From Helicobacteraceae bacterium (GTDB lineage: Bacteria > Campylobacterota > Campylobacteria > Campylobacterales > Sulfurimonadaceae): a stretch of DNA of 7,587 nt. Below the pieces are notes generated by a model. The model was not told the origin of the DNA and ran no database searches. It saw only the letters and a list, made by a program, of their open reading frames with translations. The stretch is taken from positions 1 to 7,587 of the forward strand of contig JAUVKK010000038.1 in NCBI GenBank assembly GCA_030596305.1, written 5' to 3'. The translations under genes and the position numbers were made by a program. This document shows positions 1-4,539 of the stretch, one piece after another. Within the stretch, counting starts at the first letter, position 1, and each line of letters opens with the position of its first letter.

Positions 1-159
1 AGGCACTGCTAAGAGTAGATCTTCTATAAACGTTGTGAAATAAATTACAGTAGATAGATCAAAATCGGTATGACAAATTACATATTTGTTGGATACTTAG
101 AAAATCTTATTGACATTGTTAAGAGTATATTGTGTGGGAAAATAATCTTGGAAAGTAAA

Positions 160-236
160 TGGTGCGCCCGACACGATTCGAACGTGTGACCGCTGGTACC
201 GCAAACCAGTACTCTATCCAGCTGAGCTACGAGCGC
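160..236 (-). tRNA. tRNA-Arg, anticodon GCG
   Basis: On the minus strand the sequence folds as a complete 77-nt cloverleaf. The acceptor stem is GCGCTCG paired with CGGGCGC with one G-U pair. Next come T8-A9, a GCTC/GAGT-type D arm, the anticodon stem CTGGT/ACCAG around the loop TTGCGGT, and the T arm ACACG/CGTGT with the loop TTCGAAT. The discriminator is A73 and the CCA end (160-162) is genome-encoded. The anticodon is GCG, which reads the arginine codons CGC and CGU. Most bacteria use ACG, deaminated to ICG, for this box, so a G34 species is less usual. Genes in this window also use CGA, which GCG cannot read, so another tRNA-Arg must exist elsewhere. The gene stands alone with its own promoter, and no second tRNA is seen in the 159 bases 3' of it. 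Confidence 0.97.
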
Positions 237-261
237 ACACCATCTCTGTTAAGAGGCCGAA

Positions 262-270
262 ATTATAGCA
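262..270 (-). promoter_or_regulatory. Extended -10 promoter of tRNA-Arg
   Basis: The minus strand reads TGCTATAAT, a perfect extended -10 (TGN plus TATAAT). It predicts transcription starting near 255, about 19 nt before the mature tRNA 5' end. The bases between the -10 and the start (TTCGGCC) are GC-rich, as in discriminators of stable-RNA promoters under stringent control. That regulation is inferred only from base composition. No convincing -35 hexamer lies 17 bp upstream (AGCTTC), which is normal for Campylobacterota sigma-70 promoters. Confidence 0.75.
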
Positions 271-275
271 GTTTA

Positions 276-295
276 TTCTTAGACGAAGCTAAGAA
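276..295 (-). terminator. Weak hairpin after mqnP, possible terminator
   Basis: This is a perfect 7-bp inverted repeat, TTCTTAG/CTAAGAA, around a 6-base loop. It starts about 35 bp after the mqnP stop codon and could end the mqnP transcript, but no U-run follows on the minus strand. It also covers the -35 region of the tRNA-Arg promoter, so it may separate the two transcription units or be a protein-binding dyad. Confidence 0.3.
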
Positions 296-329
296 ATAAG
301 GCTTTTACAAAAATGTTCTAAAGTTCAGA

Positions 330-1190
330 TCAAAGGGCCATATGGTCGAAAATAATGAGTGTCAAAAAGACGATACCCAAATACCCGTTGATCGTAAAGA
401 ATGCTCTGTCTATCTTTGTAAAATCTTTACGCACAAGATAATGTTCATATGAGAGCATTACGCCACCTAGAATAACTGCCAACCAGGCAAAACCGCCTAA
501 GCCGGCACTCCAGACAAACATAGCCCAAAAGATGACCGTAACAACATGAAAGATCGTTGAGATCAACATCGTCGCTTCTGCACCGTATATAGACGGTATA
601 GAGTGCAGACCTTTCTTAACATCAAAATCGATATCTTGTAAAGAGTAGAGCAGGTCAAACCCTGCAACCCAGAACATAACACCGAGACTTAGCAGAACAG
701 TCCACTGCGGTACTGCAGCTTCGACAGCGATCGAACCTGCAATCGGTGCTAAACCCAGAGAGAGGCCCAATACAATGTGTGCCCATGAACTAAAACGTTT
801 AAAGTAAGAGTATGACCCTAAAACAAATAACATAGGGACACTCAAGTAAAAGGCCAGGTCATTGATCATGTAGGCAACCGCTACAAAGACAATGGCATTG
901 ACTACTGTAAAGACAAAGATAGAACTTGCGTCCAAACGCCCGTCAACACTTGGACGGTTTGCGGTTCTCGGGTTTTCTGCATCAAACTCTCTGTCTGCAT
1001 AGCGGTTAAGTCCCATGGCAAAGTTACGTGCACTGATGGCTGCCAGGACACCTAGAAAAAGCAGTCCAAAACCAAACCACCCTTTGGCTGAGACGATCAT
1101 CGCGATAAAGATAAAGGGGAGAGAGAAGATGGAGTGTTGAAACATCACCAGCTCATTAAAATATTTAAGTCGTTGAACCATTCTTTGCAA
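330..1190 (-). CDS. mqnP: Menaquinone-biosynthesis prenyltransferase MqnP (UbiA family)
   Basis: This is a polytopic inner-membrane prenyltransferase of 286 residues, a normal length for UbiA enzymes. Both Asp-rich motifs that bind Mg-polyprenyl diphosphate are visible: N62-xxx-D66-xxx-D70 (NRYADREFD, followed by NPRTANRP) and the second motif at about 179-190 (DLLYSLQDIDFD, then KKGLHSIP). About eight hydrophobic segments surround them. In Campylobacterota this family prenylates the futalosine-pathway naphthoate precursor of menaquinone. The MqnP rather than UbiA assignment rests on lineage and overall resemblance. I chose the TTG at 1190 because AAGGA (1203-1199) lies 8 nt upstream. An ATG at 1181 (product MVQRLKYF...) is the alternative, but it has only an adjacent AAAGA. 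The gene lies 77 bp downstream of the hydrolase gene on the same strand and may be partly co-transcribed with it. Confidence 0.9.
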   Translation of the reverse strand: MQRMVQRLKYFNELVMFQHSIFSLPFIFIAMIVSAKGWFGFGLLFLGVLAAISARNFAMGLNRYADREFDAENPRTANRPSVDGRLDASSIFVFTVVNAIVFVAVAYMINDLAFYLSVPMLFVLGSYSYFKRFSSWAHIVLGLSLGLAPIAGSIAVEAAVPQWTVLLSLGVMFWVAGFDLLYSLQDIDFDVKKGLHSIPSIYGAEATMLISTIFHVVTVIFWAMFVWSAGLGGFAWLAVILGGVMLSYEHYLVRKDFTKIDRAFFTINGYLGIVFLTLIIFDHMAL

Positions 1191-1198
1191 CTGTACGT

Positions 1199-1237
1199 TC
1201 CTTACTGATAATTATCCATTTTTGTTTTTGTATTCTA
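1199..1237 (-). promoter_or_regulatory. mqnP upstream region: -10-like box, GATAATTATC palindrome and SD
   Basis: Read on the minus strand, this segment contains TAGAAT (1237-1232), a possible -10 with no TGN extension. It is followed by the perfect 10-bp palindrome GATAATTATC (1216-1207) and then the Shine-Dalgarno AAGGA (1203-1199). If the -10 is real, the leader is about 40 nt and the palindrome lies within it. The gene could instead be read through from the upstream hydrolase gene. Confidence 0.35.
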
Positions 1238-1267
1238 CCGTAAATCACTCTATCTTATAGCTTCTCA

Positions 1268-2143
1268 TCAGTTGCTGGTATTTTGTTCATAATACCGGAC
1301 ATCAGAGGCAAAACTGCCCTCACTTTTTATGACATTGCCTATCGTAAGGAGAAGGTCTTCTTTCACTCTCTCATTATGGATGCTATTAACATGTTCTTCG
1401 CCTTCCACAACCCACAAGGCTTTAGGCTCTTTTGCTTTTTCAAAAAGCTCTGCGGAATGTTCAGGAGGGATAATAGTGTCATTCAACCCCACCATAAAAA
1501 GCGTCGGTGTCTCTGTTTTGTCCACAAAGTCGATGGAGTCAATCCCATCTGGTGTTATGACCGAAGGTACCCAGATAAGCGGCCAGAGCAGTATGTACTG
1601 TTTTATCAACTCTTCACCGGCAGCCGCAAAACCTGTCATCGTCGAGTCGATGACCAGAAGCTTGACATAGGGATACTCTTTTTTAGCCACAGCATCAATT
1701 ACAAATGAACCACCCATGGACTGTCCTACAACGACCATTGGCAGATCTTCATTCAAGGTATGGGCATACGCTATAGCTGATGTCACATCATCTACAAAGC
1801 CAAACATGTCGACTTCACCAAGAGACTCACCGTAACCGCGATAGTCAAAGATAAAAAGATCGTACCCTTTTTCCAATGTCCAGGTCCACTCCGTAAAACG
1901 TGAAGACATGTTAAAGGCCATACCGTTGGCCACAACGATCATTCCCTGTGATGGCCCGTTAGAACGGAACAGCCATCCTCTTAACATTGCCTCTTGTGAA
2001 CTCTCAAAATAGAACTCTTCATAATCGTAAACATAGTTTGTGGGTGTGTCATAGACCTTGGTGTCTGTGGGAAAGATGGCATTTTTACTACATCCGTTAA
2101 AGAGAAAAATGATCGCGAAAAAAGAGAAGAGATATTTAAACAT
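1268..2143 (-). CDS. Lipoprotein alpha/beta hydrolase (BEM46/YfhR-like)
   Basis: The 291-residue protein begins with a hydrophobic signal segment ending in LFNGC, so Cys18 is a likely lipidation site. The lipobox is imperfect, with Phe at -3. The mature part is an alpha/beta-hydrolase fold. It shows an oxyanion-side segment VANGMAFN (71-78), the DYRGYGES strand-loop (100-107), the nucleophile elbow GQSMGG with Ser142, Asp222 in MVGLNDTIIPP, and His251 in EGEEHVNSIH, which completes the catalytic triad. This pattern resembles BEM46/YfhR serine hydrolases; the substrate cannot be read from sequence. It probably faces the periplasm from a membrane anchor. The ATG at 2143 is preferred over an upstream TTG (2158) because it starts the signal peptide directly. 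There is no Shine-Dalgarno, and an extended -10 ends only 5 nt upstream. The gene lies between mqnP (same strand) and miaA (divergent). Confidence 0.85.
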   Translation of the reverse strand: MFKYLFSFFAIIFLFNGCSKNAIFPTDTKVYDTPTNYVYDYEEFYFESSQEAMLRGWLFRSNGPSQGMIVVANGMAFNMSSRFTEWTWTLEKGYDLFIFDYRGYGESLGEVDMFGFVDDVTSAIAYAHTLNEDLPMVVVGQSMGGSFVIDAVAKKEYPYVKLLVIDSTMTGFAAAGEELIKQYILLWPLIWVPSVITPDGIDSIDFVDKTETPTLFMVGLNDTIIPPEHSAELFEKAKEPKALWVVEGEEHVNSIHNERVKEDLLLTIGNVIKSEGSFASDVRYYEQNTSN

Positions 2144-2148
2144 GCACC

Positions 2149-2157
2149 ATTTTAGCA
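2149..2157 (-). promoter_or_regulatory. Extended -10 promoter of the hydrolase gene, leaderless spacing
   Basis: The minus strand reads TGCTAAAAT, an extended -10, followed by 5 nt (GGTGC) and then the hydrolase ATG. Transcription would start at or within one base of the A of the ATG, giving a leaderless mRNA. This fits the lack of a Shine-Dalgarno. No -35 is recognisable. The box faces away from the miaA promoter 17 bp to the right, and both polymerase footprints would overlap. Confidence 0.5.
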
Positions 2158-2163
2158 AAAAGC

Positions 2164-2178
2164 GTATAACTGTTATAC
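2164..2178. promoter_or_regulatory. 15-bp perfect palindrome between divergent starts
   Basis: GTATAAC-T-GTTATAC is a perfect inverted repeat with 7-bp arms and a one-base centre. It overlaps most of the miaA -10 (2174-2179) and lies just upstream of the hydrolase -10. Its position suits an operator controlling one or both genes, but it may only reflect two TATAAC-like promoter elements in opposite orientation. Confidence 0.4.
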
Positions 2179-2179
2179 T
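2171..2179 (+). promoter_or_regulatory. Extended -10 promoter of miaA, leaderless spacing
   Basis: TGTTATACT is an extended -10 (TGN plus TATACT) whose last base is 6 nt before the miaA ATG. The expected start point is the A of the ATG itself, and the intervening TTCGAC is not a Shine-Dalgarno. The transcript is therefore predicted to be leaderless. Confidence 0.55.
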
Positions 2180-2185
2180 TTCGAC

Positions 2186-3082
2186 ATGAAACAGATCGCG
2201 ATCATCGGACCAACTGCCTCAGGGAAAAGTGACCTTGCCATCGAAATGGCCTTAAAGCACAACGCCTACATCCTCTCTATCGATTCACTCAGTATCTATA
2301 AAGAGATCGATATTGCCTCAGCTAAACCCTCTGTTGATGAGTTAGCACGGGTAGATCATTACGGTGTTAATAAGATCTACCTAGATACTCATTTCAATGT
2401 TGCACTTTTTATCGAACTTTATAAAGAGGCCATTCAAGAGGCAAAAAAAGATGGCAAAAACCTCATCATTGTAGGTGGCACAAGTTTTTACTTAAAAAGC
2501 CTGACCACAGGTCTTTCTGAACTTCCGAACTATTCACAATCTACTAAAGAAGAAGTTGGCAAGTTGCTGCTTGATCTGCCCTCAGCTTATGCCTACCTCG
2601 TCAAGATCGACAGTAACTATATGCAAGCGATAGAATCTACTGACGCCTATCGTATAGAGAAGATGTTGCTGCTTGTAGTAGAGAGTGGTATGAGCCCCAC
2701 AGAGTGGTTCAAAGCGCACCCACCTGTTCCAACGATTACAGACTTGGACATCTTTAATATTGATGTAGAACGTACCCTGCTTCGTGAACGCATTATCAAA
2801 CGCACCCATAAGATGGCAAGTGCAGGTCTGATCGATGAAGTCGCGATGTTAGAGCACAAATACGGTCGTGACCATAATGCCATGAAAGCGATCGGTATCA
2901 TCGAGGTGCTTGAATATCTTGATGGTGACTGCAGCAAAGATGAGATGATAGAAAACATCATCACCCATACCACCCAACTGGCTAAACGTCAGCAGACCTT
3001 CAACCGAACACAGTTTAAAGAGGCTGTTTCTGCAGAGCTCAACGACCTGCCACAACTTATTACAGCACAGTTCGCCATATAG
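2186..3082 (+). CDS. miaA: tRNA dimethylallyltransferase MiaA
   Basis: MiaA transfers the dimethylallyl group from DMAPP to N6 of A37 in tRNAs that read UNN codons, the first step toward ms2i6A; it is cytosolic. The 298-residue length is typical. Motifs run in family order: P-loop GPTASGKS (8-15); DSLSIYKEIDIASAKPS (33-49), the counterpart of the usual DSMQVYRGMDIGTAKPS; VGGTSFYLKSL (96-106); DAYRIEKMLLLVVESG (153-168); THKMASAGLIDEVAML (207-222); AIGIIEVLEYLDG (235-247); and TTQLAKRQQTFNRTQF (262-277), the tRNA-contact segment. The Ser in place of the usual Gln in the DSMQ motif is, as I recall, shared with Helicobacter MiaA, so it is not a defect. The gene is transcribed away from the hydrolase and converges on tpx. 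Confidence 0.96.
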   Translation: MKQIAIIGPTASGKSDLAIEMALKHNAYILSIDSLSIYKEIDIASAKPSVDELARVDHYGVNKIYLDTHFNVALFIELYKEAIQEAKKDGKNLIIVGGTSFYLKSLTTGLSELPNYSQSTKEEVGKLLLDLPSAYAYLVKIDSNYMQAIESTDAYRIEKMLLLVVESGMSPTEWFKAHPPVPTITDLDIFNIDVERTLLRERIIKRTHKMASAGLIDEVAMLEHKYGRDHNAMKAIGIIEVLEYLDGDCSKDEMIENIITHTTQLAKRQQTFNRTQFKEAVSAELNDLPQLITAQFAI

Positions 3083-3125
3083 GGTTAGCAGTTTAGGTTT
3101 AACAGATCAATAAATAATGTGAGAA

Positions 3126-3170
3126 GATAAAGAGAGAGGGTCTCCCACCGAAGTGAGAGATAAAGAGAGA
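3126..3170 (-). terminator. UUCG hairpin between miaA and tpx, flanked by 12-bp direct repeats
   Basis: On the minus strand TCTCTCAC-TTCG-GTGGGAGA (3160-3141) forms an 8-bp stem with one G-U pair and a stable C(UUCG)G tetraloop, 11 nt after the tpx stop codon. The downstream tract is pyrimidine-rich (CCCTCTCTCTTTATC) but not a clean U-run. On the plus strand the stem has a C-A mismatch, so it suits tpx better than miaA. The 12-mer GATAAAGAGAGA (plus-strand sense) occurs on both sides, at 3126-3137 and 3159-3170. Confidence 0.5.
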
Positions 3171-3171
3171 A

Positions 3172-3729
3172 CTATATAGCTTTTAGAATTGCTTCGTAGT
3201 CCGGTGCTTGAGTGATCTCTGGAACAAGTTGCTTGTATGTCACTTTTCCATCTTTGATAACAAAGATAACACGTGCTTCGATACCTTTTAGTACACTGTC
3301 CGCGATCAATGTTCCGTATGTCATACCAAACTCTTTTGTCTGGAAGTCACTCGCTACAGTAATATTGTCAATACCGTGTGCTGCACAGTAACGCTTGCCT
3401 GCAAATGGAAGGTCCATAGAGATAACAGTGATCGCTACATCTTTAAGGCCTGCCGCTTTTGTGTTAAACGTACGTGCTTCCATGTCACAAACAGGAGTAT
3501 CGATACTAGGTACAACAACGAGGATCTGAGTTTTTTCACTCTTACCGCCAACTGTTACCTCTTTAAGATCACTGCTGATCAAAGTAATAGCTGGAGCAGT
3601 GTCACCTACACTTACTTTAGTACCTGCAAGTTTAACCTTGCTGCCTTGTAAAGTTACTGTTTCTGTTGTTGCTGCATGCAACGTTGCAATAGAGATAAAT
3701 GCCGCTGTTAATAAAGCTGATAATTTCAT
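3172..3729 (-). CDS. tpx: Thiol peroxidase Tpx with Sec signal peptide
   Basis: This is a 185-residue atypical 2-Cys peroxiredoxin that reduces hydroperoxides. The catalytic block SIDTPVCDMEARTF carries peroxidatic Cys81 and Thr78, resolving Cys115 lies in KRYCAAHGI, and Arg153 lies in GIEARVIFV. The Cys-Cys spacing of 34 and Cys-Arg spacing of 72 match E. coli Tpx (61/95/133). Unlike the E. coli enzyme, it begins with a typical Sec signal peptide (MKLSALLTAA... ending near Ala19/Ala20), so it is probably periplasmic. The ATG at 3729 is chosen because AGGAG (3739-3735) is 5 nt upstream; an in-frame GTG at 3735 overlaps that Shine-Dalgarno. It is divergent from smpB and convergent with miaA. 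A periplasmic location implies a periplasmic thiol reductant, which is not encoded here. Confidence 0.92.
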   Translation of the reverse strand: MKLSALLTAAFISIATLHAATTETVTLQGSKVKLAGTKVSVGDTAPAITLISSDLKEVTVGGKSEKTQILVVVPSIDTPVCDMEARTFNTKAAGLKDVAITVISMDLPFAGKRYCAAHGIDNITVASDFQTKEFGMTYGTLIADSVLKGIEARVIFVIKDGKVTYKQLVPEITQAPDYEAILKAI

Positions 3730-3734
3730 TATCA

Positions 3735-3759
3735 CTCCTGAAAATAAGTTTACATCATA
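3735..3759 (-). promoter_or_regulatory. tpx -10 candidate and Shine-Dalgarno
   Basis: The minus strand shows TATGAT at 3759-3754, a possible -10 giving a leader of roughly 18 nt. AGGAG at 3739-3735 is spaced 5 nt from the ATG. No TGN extension or clear -35 is present, so the -10 is tentative while the Shine-Dalgarno is firm. Confidence 0.45.
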
Positions 3760-3791
3760 CCTGAGAACATAGCTGTAACTACGGGTTTAAT

Positions 3792-3819
3792 ATGATAATT
3801 GTGAATGTTATCATGATAA
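3792..3819. promoter_or_regulatory. TGATAA hexamer cluster, possible Fur/PerR-type operator
   Basis: The segment contains three hexamers, TGATAA (3793-3798), TTATCA (3808-3813) and TGATAA (3814-3819). They form a 7-bp inverted repeat ATGATAA/TTATCAT with a 9-base spacer and an adjoining perfect 12-bp palindrome TTATCATGATAA (3808-3819). GATAAT-like units are the building blocks of Fur-family boxes, and a peroxidase is a plausible target. The site lies about 35-60 bp upstream of the tpx -10 and about 135 bp upstream of smpB. The regulator's identity is inference. Confidence 0.4.
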
Positions 3820-3920
3820 ACTTAAAGACATATAAGTAAAACTAATATAAATAAGTAGTATATTAAAACTTTAATTTTTATATATTACTTCTACGCTAGC
3901 GTTGTTTAGCAACTTTGATG

Positions 3921-3926
3921 TATTAT
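3921..3926 (+). promoter_or_regulatory. Candidate -10 of smpB
   Basis: TATTAT lies 26 bp before the TTG start and would begin transcription near 3933, giving a leader of about 20 nt that keeps the Shine-Dalgarno. The AT-rich stretch 3831-3890 just upstream offers another -10 (TATATT, 3881-3886) with a longer leader. I cannot choose firmly between them. Confidence 0.3.
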
Positions 3927-3942
3927 GCGTTTACAAAAAACA

Positions 3943-3948
3943 AGGAAG
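3943..3948 (+). promoter_or_regulatory. Shine-Dalgarno that sets the smpB TTG start
   Basis: AGGAAG sits 4-6 nt before the TTG at 3953 and would overlap or abut the GTG at 3950. It lies well downstream of the TTG at 3902. It therefore selects TTG 3953, where SmpB homology also begins. Confidence 0.6.
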
Positions 3949-3952
3949 AGTG

Positions 3953-4405
3953 TTGGGCGAGACCATTGCGAAGAATAAAAAAGCTTATCATGATTATCAT
4001 ATCGAAGATAAGTTTGAAGCCGGTATTGTCTTAAAAGGGAGCGAGATCAAAGCGATCCGTGCTGGGCGTGTCAACCTCAAAGACAGCTTTATTCGCATCG
4101 ATGATGGTGAGGTCGTTCTCTTTAATGCCCACATCGGCCTGCTCTCAACAACCCACCACTACTACCGCCATGAAGAGCGCGGTTCTCGTAAACTACTACT
4201 GCATAAAAAAGAGATCGTAAAACTTGAACGTGCTATACAGAGAGACGGTATGACCATTGTCCCTCTCATTATGTACTACAACCATAAAAACATCGTCAAA
4301 CTGCAGATCGGTATCGCTAAGGGTAAGCAGCTCCATGACAAACGCCAGGATTTGAAAGAGAAAGATCAAAAGAGAGATATAGCTAGAGCGATGAAAGAGT
4401 TCTAG
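3953..4405 (+). CDS. smpB: SsrA-binding protein SmpB
   Basis: SmpB binds the tRNA-like domain of tmRNA and brings it to stalled ribosomes for trans-translation. From the TTG at 3953 the product has 150 residues, matching the family. Visible family features are [11 protein letters not shown] (5-15), [26 protein letters not shown] (about 21-46), FNAHI (57-61), [13 protein letters not shown] (76-88), [11 protein letters not shown] (99-109), and the tmRNA-contact segment KGKQLHDKR (123-131) followed by a Lys/Arg-rich tail. The longer reading frame from a TTG at 3902 would add 17 residues with no SmpB character, so I reject it. ssrA is not in the window. In Campylobacter, as I recall, smpB follows ispE; here no ispE is adjacent and the upstream neighbour is divergent tpx. 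Confidence 0.95.
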   Translation: MGETIAKNKKAYHDYHIEDKFEAGIVLKGSEIKAIRAGRVNLKDSFIRIDDGEVVLFNAHIGLLSTTHHYYRHEERGSRKLLLHKKEIVKLERAIQRDGMTIVPLIMYYNHKNIVKLQIGIAKGKQLHDKRQDLKEKDQKRDIARAMKEF

Positions 4406-4409
4406 CTAT

Positions 4410-4426
4410 TTATCACGAAGTGATAA
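4410..4426 (+). terminator. Hairpin just after the smpB stop
   Basis: TTATCAC-GAA-GTGATAA is a perfect 7-bp stem with a 3-base loop, 4 nt beyond the stop codon. It is AT-rich and followed only by CTTT, so alone it would be a weak terminator. It may instead stabilise the mRNA 3' end together with the next hairpin. Confidence 0.35.
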
Positions 4427-4454
4427 CTTTAGTATCACAGCGGTCAGCGTAGTT

Positions 4455-4474
4455 AAATGGGCTTTGCTCATTTT
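4455..4474 (+). terminator. Probable smpB terminator
   Basis: AAATGGGC-TTT-GCTCATTT is an 8-bp stem (one G-U pair) with a GC-rich top, ending in a TTTT run at 4471-4474. The A-run and T-run at its base make it usable on both strands, which suits the convergent arrangement with the minus-strand operon. Confidence 0.5.
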
Positions 4475-4515
4475 GCGTTCAAATGATAGTGAGCGATGAA
4501 AAATCATTGATCGTC

Positions 4516-4535
4516 TCTCTCTGAATCAAGAGAGA
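4516..4535 (-). terminator. Hairpin after the membrane-protein gene
   Basis: TCTCTCT and AGAGAGA pair perfectly (7 bp) around a 6-base loop, 4 nt beyond the stop codon of the minus-strand operon. A TTTTT run comes only about 16 nt later on that strand, so termination strength is uncertain. Confidence 0.35.
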
Positions 4536-4539
4536 ATGT

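Noticed and set aside
2..43. Open stretch of 13 codons ending in TAA at the left edge, as the tail of an upstream gene
   Set aside because: It is too short to show any protein character, so I cannot support a partial CDS.
110..131. TTGACA (110-115) followed by TATATT (126-131) as a plus-strand promoter
   Set aside because: The spacer is only 10 bp instead of about 17, no gene follows on that strand before the antisense tRNA, and the region is simply AT-rich.
160..180. tRNA-Arg 3' end as an attachment site for an integrated element
   Set aside because: No duplicate of the tRNA 3' end, integrase or foreign-looking gene is visible in the window.
1283..1708. Plus-strand open frames opposite the hydrolase gene
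   Set aside because: They lie antisense to a gene with a complete catalytic triad, contain no recognisable motif and lack a ribosome-binding site.
2144..2158. TTG at 2158 as the hydrolase start
   Set aside because: It would put charged and Trp residues before the signal peptide, would overlap the extended -10 box, and has no Shine-Dalgarno.
3902..3952. N-terminal extension of SmpB, or a remnant of ispE
   Set aside because: The 17 residues match neither SmpB starts nor the IspE C-terminus as I know them, and the Shine-Dalgarno lies inside this segment.
4406..4539. ssrA (tmRNA) next to smpB
   Set aside because: The gap is 134 bp, far shorter than the roughly 350 nt of a tmRNA, and no tRNA-like ends or tag reading frame are present.
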